DNA of 64,000 bases. Source: Dethiosulfovibrio russensis (lineage in GTDB: Bacteria; Synergistota; Synergistia; Synergistales; Dethiosulfovibrionaceae). The notes under the pieces are model-generated. The model saw only the letters and a program-made list of their open reading frames with translations. It was not told the DNA's origin and did not search any database. This document shows positions 25,930 to 33,573 of the stretch, piece by piece. The stretch is from the NCBI RefSeq assembly GCF_021568855.1, contig NZ_JAKGUG010000005.1, forward strand, positions 124,001-188,000, given 5' to 3'. A program made the position numbers and the translations under genes. Every line of letters begins with the position of its first letter. Positions within the stretch are counted from its first letter, which is position 1.

Positions 25930-26561
25930 CGAACGACCTCCTCGAAATCGTAAAGTCCCGGCTCGCTATCCAGGGCAAAGCGAGCCGCCCTGTAGGCTCC
26001 CATGGCGAAGACCTTTCTGGACAGGGCCCTGTGTCCGAAGGACAGCACCTCTCCCTCGTTGGCGAAAGATACGGAGTGATCCCCGGGAACTCCGCCAAGT
26101 CTGAGCGAGTGGGTGGGACAATCCCTGCCGACAGCGTCTTTAAGTAAGATGGCGGTACCTGAAGGGGCGTCCACCTTGTGGACATGGTGGGTCTCGCATA
26201 TCTCGACATCCCAGTCATCGAGGGCGGTGGAATAATCCCTAAGGACCATCTTCAACAGTCCTATGCCCATGGAAAAGTTGTATCCCTGGACCACCGGCAC
26301 GGTCCTAGCCAGTTCAGCCAGGGCGTCAAAGTGCCTTTCCTCCAGTGCCGTGGTGCCGAGGACCAGGGCCGACCGATATTCCCTGCATATACCCAGGGTC
26401 CTCTCCAGCGCCTCGGGACGTGAGAAGTCGACCATCACCTCCGGCCGATCGAGAACGGCCTCGTCCTCCAGGGATACGGTGGCTACACAGTCATCCGGAC
26501 CGAATACCTCCAGAAGTTCACGGCCCATTCGGCCGGAGGCCCCGGTTATTCCGTACTTCAT
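25911..26561 (-). CDS. dapB: 4-hydroxy-tetrahydrodipicolinate reductase, short form (DapB)
   Basis: DapB reduces the DapA product with NAD(P)H. N-terminal [13 protein letters not shown] is the nucleotide-binding loop; [15 protein letters not shown] carries the catalytic His pair and the substrate-binding Lys. At 216 residues it is shorter than the E. coli enzyme (273) and similar in length to the Thermotoga form, with the trimmed part between the dinucleotide domain and the middle strands. It lies one base after dapA. Confidence 0.93.
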   Translation of the reverse strand: MKYGITGASGRMGRELLEVFGPDDCVATVSLEDEAVLDRPEVMVDFSRPEALERTLGICREYRSALVLGTTALEERHFDALAELARTVPVVQGYNFSMGIGLLKMVLRDYSTALDDWDVEICETHHVHKVDAPSGTAILLKDAVGRDCPTHSLRLGGVPGDHSVSFANEGEVLSFGHRALSRKVFAMGAYRAARFALDSEPGLYDFEEVVRCALKR

Positions 26562-26562
26562 A

Positions 26563-27441
26563 TCAGAGCCCCAGCTCGTCCATCAGGCAGTCTAGACCGT
26601 CTCTGGCTTTCTCCGACAGAGGCACCAGAGGCAGGCGTATCTCCTGAGAACAATAGCCGATACGGGCCACCGCGTACTTGACCGGTATGGGGTTGGTCTC
26701 CACGAAAAGCCCCTTCATCATGGGGAAGAGCTTCATATGGGCCTTTCTGGCCGCAGACAGATCCTCGTCCAGGGCGGATCTGATCATGGTCGAGGTCTCC
26801 CGGGGAACCACGTTGGACAGAACGGAGATCACTCCGTCCCCTCCGCTACAGACCAGGTGGAAGGCCTGGTCGTCGTTGCCCGAGTAGACCTTGAACTCAG
26901 AACGGACCTTCTTGACCCTCCGTATGAGATCGTCCACCTGGGCCATGTCACCGCTGGCCTCCTTGATCCCTGCGACGTTTTCCAAATCAGCCAACCTCAG
27001 GACCGTATCGGGATGGATGTTGCATCCCGTACGTCCCGGAACGTTGTATATCACCATCGGTATAGATATGGCCTTGGCCACCTCCCGGAAATGACGATAG
27101 AGCCCCTCCTGTGTGGGCTTGTTGTAATAGGGGGTGACGACCAAGACCCCATCCGCTCCCAGATCCTGGGCCCTCAAGCTGGACGACACCGCATGATCTG
27201 TCGAGTTGCTGCCGGTTCCCACTATCACAGGGACCCTGCCTGCCGCGGTAGCGACGGCGCAGGAGATTATCTCCGTCCTCTCCTCCTCGGAGACCGAGGG
27301 GGCCTCGCCGGTCGTGCCGAGGACGATCAGGGCCTCCACGCCACCCTCTACCTGAAAATCTATGAAACGACGAAAGGACTCCTCGTCGAAACGCCCCTCG
27401 GCAAAGGGGGTTACCAAAGCCGTTCCGGTTCCTCTGAACAT
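26563..27441 (-). CDS. dapA: 4-hydroxy-tetrahydrodipicolinate synthase (DapA)
   Basis: DapA condenses pyruvate with aspartate semialdehyde, the committed step to diaminopimelate and lysine. The (beta/alpha)8 chain of 292 residues shows LGTTGEAPSVSEEER, VIYNVPGRTGCN with the catalytic Tyr, and VAGIKEASGDM with the Schiff-base Lys. ATG 27441 has GAGGAGG upstream. It is the first gene of the operon and follows the T-box leader, so the whole dapA-dapB-dapH-lysC-aminotransferase transcript should answer to uncharged tRNA. Confidence 0.95.
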   Translation of the reverse strand: MFRGTGTALVTPFAEGRFDEESFRRFIDFQVEGGVEALIVLGTTGEAPSVSEEERTEIISCAVATAAGRVPVIVGTGSNSTDHAVSSSLRAQDLGADGVLVVTPYYNKPTQEGLYRHFREVAKAISIPMVIYNVPGRTGCNIHPDTVLRLADLENVAGIKEASGDMAQVDDLIRRVKKVRSEFKVYSGNDDQAFHLVCSGGDGVISVLSNVVPRETSTMIRSALDEDLSAARKAHMKLFPMMKGLFVETNPIPVKYAVARIGYCSQEIRLPLVPLSEKARDGLDCLMDELGL

Positions 27442-27508
27442 CTCTCAATTCCTCCTCTCGAATTTCGGGATCCTCCGGGATCCCAGTAAATGATATCCCT
27501 ATTGTACG

Positions 27509-27542
27509 AAAAAAGCTCGCCCCCGAAATAGGGACGAGCTCG
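27509..27542 (-). terminator. Second (promoter-distal) T-box terminator
   Basis: On the minus strand an AGCTCG...CGAGCT stem, with a C-rich/G-rich inner part, is followed by a run of six T. The 5' arm includes CGTCCCT, the segment that would pair with T-box 2 in the antiterminator. Confidence 0.88.
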
Positions 27543-27544
27543 AG

Positions 27545-27911
27545 CCCGCGGTACCACCCCGATTGGACGATAGGAAGTTTCACCGAATGGATTTCGCGAA
27601 GGCCTGTCCTAAAGACAAGGCCCGTCCCTCGTCGAGGGACGGGCCGAAAACCCGCGGTACCACCCTGGTTGAGCATCTTCCGACGCCCCGCTTACGGCCC
27701 TGTGACGGGAGCCTCCCGGAGAGCTTACTACGACGACCTCCACAAAGATCGCCTTTCGGCCTCGGCTCACCGGACCTTACCCCCCGAAACAACGTCTCAG
27801 GTCCCTTCCAGCCGATGGAGACCTCTCTCTGGCGAAACGTCATACGTCACAGGGGCTTCCGGTTCATCGCCTTTGACGGTATGCTTGTGTAACTCCGATA
27901 TCCGGAGATTT
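27545..27911 (-). promoter_or_regulatory. T-box leader with one Stem I and two tandem T-box antiterminator modules, candidate lysine specifier
   Basis: Read on the minus strand, the leader has a GATGA K-turn motif (27868-27864), AGAGAG and GGCTGGAAG distal-loop motifs, and a GTGAGCC K-turn partner. In the specifier loop between paired CCGGA/TCCGG and CCCC/GGGG segments is AAG (27778-27776), a lysine codon. Two T-box sequences follow: 27666-27652 (AGGGTGGTACCGCGG) and 27560-27545 (GGGGTGGTACCGCGGG). Each is followed by CGTCCCT inside its own terminator. There is no second Stem I. Uncharged tRNA-Lys should stabilise the antiterminators and allow dapA operon transcription. Confidence 0.9.
27611..27645 (-). 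terminator. First T-box terminator
   Basis: On the minus strand a GC-rich stem (GGCCCGTCCCTCG against CGAGGGACGGGCC) is followed by TTGTCTTT. CGTCCCT lies in its 5' arm, as needed for switching with T-box 1. Confidence 0.88.
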
Positions 27912-27917
27912 CCGAGA

Positions 27918-27946
27918 ATTATATACGCCTGTGTATATGAAGTCAA
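27918..27946 (-). promoter_or_regulatory. Sigma-70-type promoter of the T-box/dapA operon
   Basis: On the minus strand TTGACT (27946-27941), a 17-base spacer and TATAAT (27923-27918) form a near-consensus promoter. It lies less than 20 bases from the divergent amidohydrolase start, so the two may interfere. Confidence 0.88.
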
Positions 27947-27964
27947 GTGGAAAGGATGAGATAA

Positions 27965-29158
27965 ATGGATACCATGGTTCAGGCCAGAGAACTGAGCGGG
28001 TGGCTCACCGATCTCCGCCGGGAGATACACCTCAGACCGGGGCTGGATTTCGACCTGGAGGAGACAGCTCTGTTGGTGGAAAGAGAGCTTGACGAGATGG
28101 GGATACCGTTCAGAAGACACGCGGGAACCGGAATAGCCGGAAGAATAGAGGGGAACTCTAAGGGACCTACCGTTCTTCTCAGAGCGGACATGGACGGCCT
28201 TCCGGTGAAGGAGCTGACCGGTCGACCTTACTCATCAGAGATCCCGGGAGTCATGCACGCCTGCGGACACGACGGACACACCGCCTGTCTGCTAGGAGCG
28301 GCGAAACTGCTGAACTCGGCGAAGGATTCCCTCGAGGGGGATATACTGCTGGTCTTTCAACCGGCGGAGGAGACCTCCGGAGGGGCCAAGCCCATGATCG
28401 ACGACGGCCTGCTGGACTCGGGCAAGCCGCTGGCGGCGCTCGGGCTTCACGTGAACCCCAACCTGAAGGTCGGAACGGTGGGGATAAACCCGGGGAAGAC
28501 CATGGCGGCATCGGATATGTTCGACCTGGTGATCAGAGGAGAGGGATGCCACGGAGCGGAACCCCACCGCGGACTGGACGCCGTGGCCATAGCCTGCCAG
28601 ACCGTCACGGCGTTGCAGCAGATAGTCAGCAGAAGGACCGACCCGGTGGAGTCGGCTGTATTGACCGTGGGCTCCATCCACGGGGGCAACGGCAGGAACG
28701 TGGTTGCCTCAGAGGTCCGTCTGGAGGGAATCATAAGGACGGTGGACAGAGACCTCAGGGAAAAGCTGAGGGAGGAGACCGCCAAGATGGCGGTGGAGAT
28801 CCCTAAAGCCATGGGAGGCGAGGCGGAAATAACCTTCGTGCAGGGATATCCTCCTCTGATAAACGACAGGCGGGTATGTTCCACCGTGTCCCTGTCGGCC
28901 CGATCCATACTGGGCGACGACTCGGTGATACCGATGGACAATCCTTCCATGGGAGTCGACGATTTTGCATACTTCGCCGAACTCTGCCCTTCCTGCTATT
29001 TCATGCTGGGGGTAGGCAACGGAGGCAAGGGGATATCGGCCCCGCTGCACAGCCCCTATTTCGACCTGGACGAATCAGCCCTCCCCATAGGAGCGGCGAT
29101 CCTAGCCAAATCCGCGGCAACCCTGTTGAAGGAGGGACTCACCGACCGAAAGCCTTGA
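27965..29158 (+). CDS. M20D amidohydrolase, candidate N-acetyl-diaminopimelate deacetylase
   Basis: This 397-residue metal-dependent amidohydrolase is of the hippurate hydrolase/N-acetyl-DAP deacetylase family. Metal ligands are in MHACGHDGHTA (Cys and His), QPAEETSGGA (Glu) and APLHSPYFDLDE (last His). The start has AAAGGATG upstream. It is divergent from the dap operon, which has an acetylase-type dapH and an aminotransferase but no deacetylase, so deacetylation of N-acetyl-LL-DAP is the natural role. A second M20D protein at 48.8 kb is a rival, and general N-acyl-amino-acid hydrolysis remains possible. Confidence 0.85.
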   Translation: MDTMVQARELSGWLTDLRREIHLRPGLDFDLEETALLVERELDEMGIPFRRHAGTGIAGRIEGNSKGPTVLLRADMDGLPVKELTGRPYSSEIPGVMHACGHDGHTACLLGAAKLLNSAKDSLEGDILLVFQPAEETSGGAKPMIDDGLLDSGKPLAALGLHVNPNLKVGTVGINPGKTMAASDMFDLVIRGEGCHGAEPHRGLDAVAIACQTVTALQQIVSRRTDPVESAVLTVGSIHGGNGRNVVASEVRLEGIIRTVDRDLREKLREETAKMAVEIPKAMGGEAEITFVQGYPPLINDRRVCSTVSLSARSILGDDSVIPMDNPSMGVDDFAYFAELCPSCYFMLGVGNGGKGISAPLHSPYFDLDESALPIGAAILAKSAATLLKEGLTDRKP

Positions 29159-30371
29159 TAAACCGGCCCTTCCAGTCGGACAAGACCGACCATTCCGACG
29201 GGTCCAGTCTTTTGTCCTCCTCCCTCAGGGCAGAGAAGAACTCCCGCTTCACCCTCCAGGCCAGCCCCTGGAGGGTGGAACCTCCCAAAAGCACGTCCTC
29301 GACTCCGAAACTGAAGATATCGCCCAAAGCCCGTCCTTTTAAGGGGGCCATCAGAGCCAAGACCCTCCCCCACGGGCCATCAGAACGGGTAACCATGCAG
29401 ACCTCCCCTCTTTTAAGAAGGACGAAGCATCCTACGGGAAAGGGCACCACCATACTCTCCAGCAGAGAGAAGGCCTTGGCGTCCAAGGCATCTCCCACGG
29501 ACTTTCTCATCGTTCGCAGGACCTCCCAGGGAAGATATCCCGGGCGATAGGGACGGTCGGTGGCGATGGCGTCGTACACGTCGGCAACGGAGGCGAGACG
29601 GATTATCTTGGGGATCCTGTCGCCGGACAGAATATTCTCCCTGTTTCTAGGGCCGTATCCCTTGCCGTCCAACCTCTGATGATGGTGGATTATGATCCCC
29701 CTCGCCATGGGCATCACGTTCGGCTGGTTCCTCACGAGCTCCAGTCCATGCCAGGGATGGAGCCTCATCTCCTCCCACTCATCCTCGTTAAGCATGCCCG
29801 GTTTGTTGAGTATCTCCAGCGGGACCTTCAACTTTCCTATATCGTGTAGAACCGCTCCCAACCCCATGTTTATACCGTCCTGAAAGGTCCCCAGGGGAAG
29901 CCAACCGTCCTCTATGGCCTCCCTATACAGGGCAAGGGACAACACAGCCACGGACCAACAGTGGTCGAAGGTCACCTTGTCCATATCAGCCACTGCCTTC
30001 AGACTGCCCATGGTCAGAGAACCGCCTTTTGAAAGCTCCGCCATAACGGAAGAGAGCAAATCTGACAAGACCTCGATGTCTTTCACGGAAAGAGACATTT
30101 TCTCCACCGCGTTCGAGAAGATGGCCTCGACCTTTCGCCTGCCCTCCCTCTCCAGTTCGTGGGATAAAAGTCCTTGCGGAGTCTCGGACGGCCCATCGGA
30201 GTCGTCCTTTATGTATATCTGATCGATCTTCTGCCTGCGGATGGCGTTTATCAAAGCCCCCGATAGAGGGACCCCCTGGGTTACCAAGGGAATTCCTCCT
30301 GCTCCGAAGATGGGGCGTCCAACCACCATACCGGGTTCCAGATCGTCTATGGATGCTATATATATTGCCAT
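29139..30371 (-). CDS. HD-GYP-type protein, divergent GYG variant
   Basis: This 410-residue protein has an N-terminal DUF3391-like region (IDDLEPGMVVGRPIFG) and an HD-GYP domain with VLHDIGKLKVP and IIHHHQRLDGKGYG. HD-GYP proteins hydrolyse cyclic di-GMP. The motif that names the family reads GYG instead of GYP, and the first metal-binding His segment is DHCWSVAVL, not the usual HxxRV, so activity may differ. The C-terminus has the usual FPVGCFVLLKRGEVCMV element. ATG 30371, after GGGGG, is preferred to 30398. The end overlaps the convergent amidohydrolase gene by 20 bases. Confidence 0.85.
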   Translation of the reverse strand: MAIYIASIDDLEPGMVVGRPIFGAGGIPLVTQGVPLSGALINAIRRQKIDQIYIKDDSDGPSETPQGLLSHELEREGRRKVEAIFSNAVEKMSLSVKDIEVLSDLLSSVMAELSKGGSLTMGSLKAVADMDKVTFDHCWSVAVLSLALYREAIEDGWLPLGTFQDGINMGLGAVLHDIGKLKVPLEILNKPGMLNEDEWEEMRLHPWHGLELVRNQPNVMPMARGIIIHHHQRLDGKGYGPRNRENILSGDRIPKIIRLASVADVYDAIATDRPYRPGYLPWEVLRTMRKSVGDALDAKAFSLLESMVVPFPVGCFVLLKRGEVCMVTRSDGPWGRVLALMAPLKGRALGDIFSFGVEDVLLGGSTLQGLAWRVKREFFSALREEDKRLDPSEWSVLSDWKGRFIKAFGR

Positions 30372-30436
30372 CGTAAAACCCCCAAAATATAGCAACATTA
30401 TGCACTATCCGAGTTGACCTCGCTAGGCCGCTCTCC

Positions 30437-30466
30437 TTGTTTACTAGCCTAGGATTACAGTATTAT
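30437..30466 (+). promoter_or_regulatory. Likely promoter of the LPP20-like/CHASE2 operon
   Basis: TTGTTT (30437-30442), an 18-base spacer and TATTAT (30461-30466) precede an AGGAGG by about 10 bases. Confidence 0.5.
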
Positions 30467-30487
30467 ATAAAAAAAGGAGGCTTCGCC

Positions 30488-31378
30488 ATGAGAAAATCGC
30501 AAAAACCGTTTTTCGCCTTCCTAGCTGCGATAGCCGCTCTAGTTACGTCGTTTAGCGCCGCTGAGGGATCGGATCTCGTGGAACCTCTGATCCTATGGTC
30601 CGAGGACAGAGTCACCGCGGCCGGACAGGGCGTCGCTCCAGAGTCGGTAGAGTCTCCCGGCAGAGCGAGGTTAATGGCTAGAAGGGCCGCCGTTTTGGAC
30701 CTCAAGAGAAATCTTTTGGAGTTCGTAAACGGCATATCCATCCAGTCCACGACCACATTGAAGGATTTCATGGCCTACGACGAGGTAAAGACCTCCGTCG
30801 AGGGAACCATAAGAGGAGTCACCATAGAAAAAGGAACCTGGGACGGACAGATCTACACCGTCGTAGGATATCTACCTATGAAAAACCTCCGAGGAGCGGT
30901 TGCCTCGAAAGTTCCCGACCTGAAAAGCAGGGAGGTCCCCGCCTACGAAGGGACCGGGTTCGACCGCCTGGTGCTGAACCTGGGAGATCGTCCCTTCCAA
31001 CCGTCCATGATACTAACCGTGGTATCCAGATCGGGAAAGCAGGTATACGGAGCTTCGTTCATGGACAAAGAGACCTTCGTCGAGAGAGGCGCGTTCTCCC
31101 TTGAAGAGGGCGAGGTCTCTTCAAGGGGTATCTCCTGGGGAAGTTCCCCCGCCTGGGCAGCAGAGGGAAAACCTCTGGTCATATCCGACGACATATCGGT
31201 CGCCCAGGACGGAACCTTGACCATATCGGACGAGGCCGCATCCATCATAGAGGCCAACGGTTTCGATTTCAGAATACCCTGCAACGTAACTATAATATCG
31301 AAAGCCGCGGCGGTCAGGGGAGACTCCGGAAAGGTAAGAGTAGCCAAACAGGTACTGCCCCAACAGGGTGATAGATGA
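30488..31378 (+). CDS. LPP20-like exported protein
   Basis: This exported protein of 296 residues has a signal peptide at about 1-27 (MRKSQKPFFAFLAAIAALVTSFSAAEG). After it, ESPGRARLMARRAAVLDLKRNLLEFVNGISIQSTTTLKDF followed by VEGTIRGVTIEKGTWDGQIYTVVGYLPMKNL fits the LPP20/FlgP-like domain, found in envelope lipoproteins and flagellar basal-disc proteins. No lipobox Cys is seen, so it is probably periplasmic. ATG 30488 has AGGAGG seven bases upstream. It overlaps the CHASE2 gene by 4 bases (ATGA), which suggests a joint envelope-signalling role. Confidence 0.72.
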   Translation: MRKSQKPFFAFLAAIAALVTSFSAAEGSDLVEPLILWSEDRVTAAGQGVAPESVESPGRARLMARRAAVLDLKRNLLEFVNGISIQSTTTLKDFMAYDEVKTSVEGTIRGVTIEKGTWDGQIYTVVGYLPMKNLRGAVASKVPDLKSREVPAYEGTGFDRLVLNLGDRPFQPSMILTVVSRSGKQVYGASFMDKETFVERGAFSLEEGEVSSRGISWGSSPAWAAEGKPLVISDDISVAQDGTLTISDEAASIIEANGFDFRIPCNVTIISKAAAVRGDSGKVRVAKQVLPQQGDR

Positions 31379-33504
31379 GACATACCAAATACCTCCGGAG
31401 CAAGGGACTACTTCTACTCATCGTGACTACCTTCGGGACTATACTTGCCATGTATCCCCTGGACATGTTCGTCCGGTTGGATCGGATCCTCATGGACCGT
31501 TACACCGACTATCTCGCCCCTCCCGAGATGAAGGACAGAATCATCCTGGTCCTGGCACAGGAACCTTCCTTTATGGAGCTTGGAGGGTGGCCCTGGCCCA
31601 GGTCGGTACACGGGAGACTTCTTACTCAGTTGCACGATGCCCGTACAGTAGTGCTGGACATGATATTCCCGGAAAAATCGGTATCCTGGCAAGACCGTTT
31701 CCTGGCAGAAAAGGTTGCGGAACAGGGCAACTGCGTCGTTGCCTATCATCTGACGGAACAGAACGGAACGGTAGATCCAGTACTGCCATATCGAGATCTG
31801 GTTCTATCGGCGAAATCCTTCGGAGTCGCCAACGTAATTCCCGACGTAGACGGACTGTATCGGTTTCTCGTCCCTCTGTGGACCGTTGGAGAGAGAAGCC
31901 AGCCGTCTCTTCCTCTGGCCGCCGCTATTGCTCACGGAGAAGAGCCTCTGACCATCTCGAAAGAGGCGGGGCGAGCTACTCTCATGCTGGGAGATCGGGC
32001 CTTCCCCATAAACGACGGAGGAGGCATATGGATAACCCATCGTCCCCTGGAGGAGATACCTGTCTACGAGTACTCGGACGTCCTGGCAGGAAGGGTCCCC
32101 AAGGACGCCTTCGAGGACGCCTTGGTCGTAGTAGGAGTAAACGCAGCTGGACTGGGGATACAGGACACGGTCTCCCTCTACAGCCAAGGGGTGGTAAGGC
32201 CGATTCCCGGCGCCTCCTTCGTGGCTCTCTCTATAGCGACCCTTCTAGACCCTGGCGGCATCCGGTCGGTACCCAGACGCTACGAGACCTTGCTGAGCGT
32301 TTTCTCCATACTCTGTTGCGGAGCGATCGGACTTTTGGCTCCTCCGATATGGAGCTGGGTCGTAGTATCTATAATGGTTATCGGCACAACGACAATACCC
32401 TTTATACTCCTCTCTCTGTGGGGTCTTTGGCTATCTCCCGGTACGGCTGTTGTCCTGGGGCTCTCGTCCTATCTGATATCAGTGGCATACAGGCTGTTGG
32501 GGCTCTCTCGATCGGCTAGAATGGGAGCCCTTTATTCCAACCTTCTGGCCTCGATAACATTCGGAGCCTGGAAGAACGGGGATATCGGGAAATCGCCGGA
32601 GACGGTTCTGGATCGGGTTTGGCCTGAAATAGATAAGCTGACCTCCATAAAATTGATTAGAAAACACGTGTCATCCCGAGTCGTTTCCGAAGTCATGAAA
32701 AGAGGAGAGGTAATATCCCAGGACGACGGGACCTCCCTGGTGAAGCTTCCGGGAGACTCGGAAAGATACCACATGTTCATAAAACCACCATCAGGATGGG
32801 AAGGGCTGGTGGAACTCGGCTGGACCGGCGAGATCTCCGAGGAGGATCTCGGGAGCGCCGTCGCTGTCGTCCTGACAGCCTGCTGGTTCTCCGTGGCTCT
32901 ACAGAGAGAACAGCAAAGGGCTCAGGCCATACAGGGCGCCATAAAGGCCATAGTGGCAGCGGTCGACGCCAAGGATCAGGACACCAGGGGACATTCCGAC
33001 AGGGTAGCCTCACTATCGAGGGAGCTGGCAATGGCCATGGACCTTTCGGACGACTTCGTAGAAGAGCTATACCTGGGAGCAACCCTGCACGACGTGGGCA
33101 AGATCGGTATACCGGACGCCATCCTCCAGAAACCGGATAAACTTACCGAGGAGGAATATGGAAGGATAAAGGAACATCCATCCATCGGCAGGGATATCAT
33201 GGCTACAGTTACCTTGAGCGAGGTGGCGAAAAAGGCGTTGCTGGAACACCACGAAAAGCTGGACGGAAGCGGATATCCTCTGGGATTGAAGGGGGAGGAG
33301 ATAAGCCTGGCCGGAAGAATCGTGGCTGTGGCAGACACCTTCGACGCCTTATCCAGCAGAAGGAGCTACAAAGAAGGCTGGGATCTCAAGGACATATTGG
33401 AGCTCTTCGACCGGGACTCGGGGACACTGTTCGACCCTCAGGTGGTTGAGGCCCTTCACAGGATAGGCCCCTCCTGGTACGAGAGAAACCATAGAGACAT
33501 ATAA
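31375..33504 (+). CDS. CHASE2 sensor protein with HD-GYP output
   Basis: This 709-residue membrane sensor has an N-terminal helix, then a CHASE2 extracytoplasmic domain (LDRILMDRYTDYLAPPEMKDRIILVLAQE, GGWPWPRSVHGRLL, FEDALVVVG), three helices at about residues 305-380, and a C-terminal HD-GYP domain with RGHSDRVASLSRE, TLHDVGKIGIPDAIL and HHEKLDGSGYPLGLKGEEI. All HD-GYP metal and GYP residues are present, so active cyclic-di-GMP hydrolysis is expected. It is coupled to the LPP20-like gene and followed by a strong terminator. Confidence 0.92.
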   Translation: MRHTKYLRSKGLLLLIVTTFGTILAMYPLDMFVRLDRILMDRYTDYLAPPEMKDRIILVLAQEPSFMELGGWPWPRSVHGRLLTQLHDARTVVLDMIFPEKSVSWQDRFLAEKVAEQGNCVVAYHLTEQNGTVDPVLPYRDLVLSAKSFGVANVIPDVDGLYRFLVPLWTVGERSQPSLPLAAAIAHGEEPLTISKEAGRATLMLGDRAFPINDGGGIWITHRPLEEIPVYEYSDVLAGRVPKDAFEDALVVVGVNAAGLGIQDTVSLYSQGVVRPIPGASFVALSIATLLDPGGIRSVPRRYETLLSVFSILCCGAIGLLAPPIWSWVVVSIMVIGTTTIPFILLSLWGLWLSPGTAVVLGLSSYLISVAYRLLGLSRSARMGALYSNLLASITFGAWKNGDIGKSPETVLDRVWPEIDKLTSIKLIRKHVSSRVVSEVMKRGEVISQDDGTSLVKLPGDSERYHMFIKPPSGWEGLVELGWTGEISEEDLGSAVAVVLTACWFSVALQREQQRAQAIQGAIKAIVAAVDAKDQDTRGHSDRVASLSRELAMAMDLSDDFVEELYLGATLHDVGKIGIPDAILQKPDKLTEEEYGRIKEHPSIGRDIMATVTLSEVAKKALLEHHEKLDGSGYPLGLKGEEISLAGRIVAVADTFDALSSRRSYKEGWDLKDILELFDRDSGTLFDPQVVEALHRIGPSWYERNHRDI

Positions 33505-33546
33505 GACGTAAGGTGCGAGACCCTTGGGTCTCGCACCTTACGTCTT
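33503..33546. terminator. 21-bp perfect hairpin terminator between convergent genes
   Basis: Arms 33503-33523 and 33526-33546 are exact complements with a minimal loop. The repeat begins inside the stop codon of the CHASE2 gene and faces the convergent acyltransferase gene. Confidence 0.85.
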
Positions 33547-33573
33547 TCGTCCGGGTCTCCTCGGAGAGATTCC

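Noticed and set aside
27442-27911. Lysine riboswitch in the dapA leader
   Set aside because: The T-box sequences, specifier region and paired terminators explain the leader; no lysine-riboswitch core is seen.
31368-32519. 383-residue frame overlapping the CHASE2 gene
   Set aside because: Arg/Ser-rich shadow translation; the CHASE2/HD-GYP frame has all motifs.
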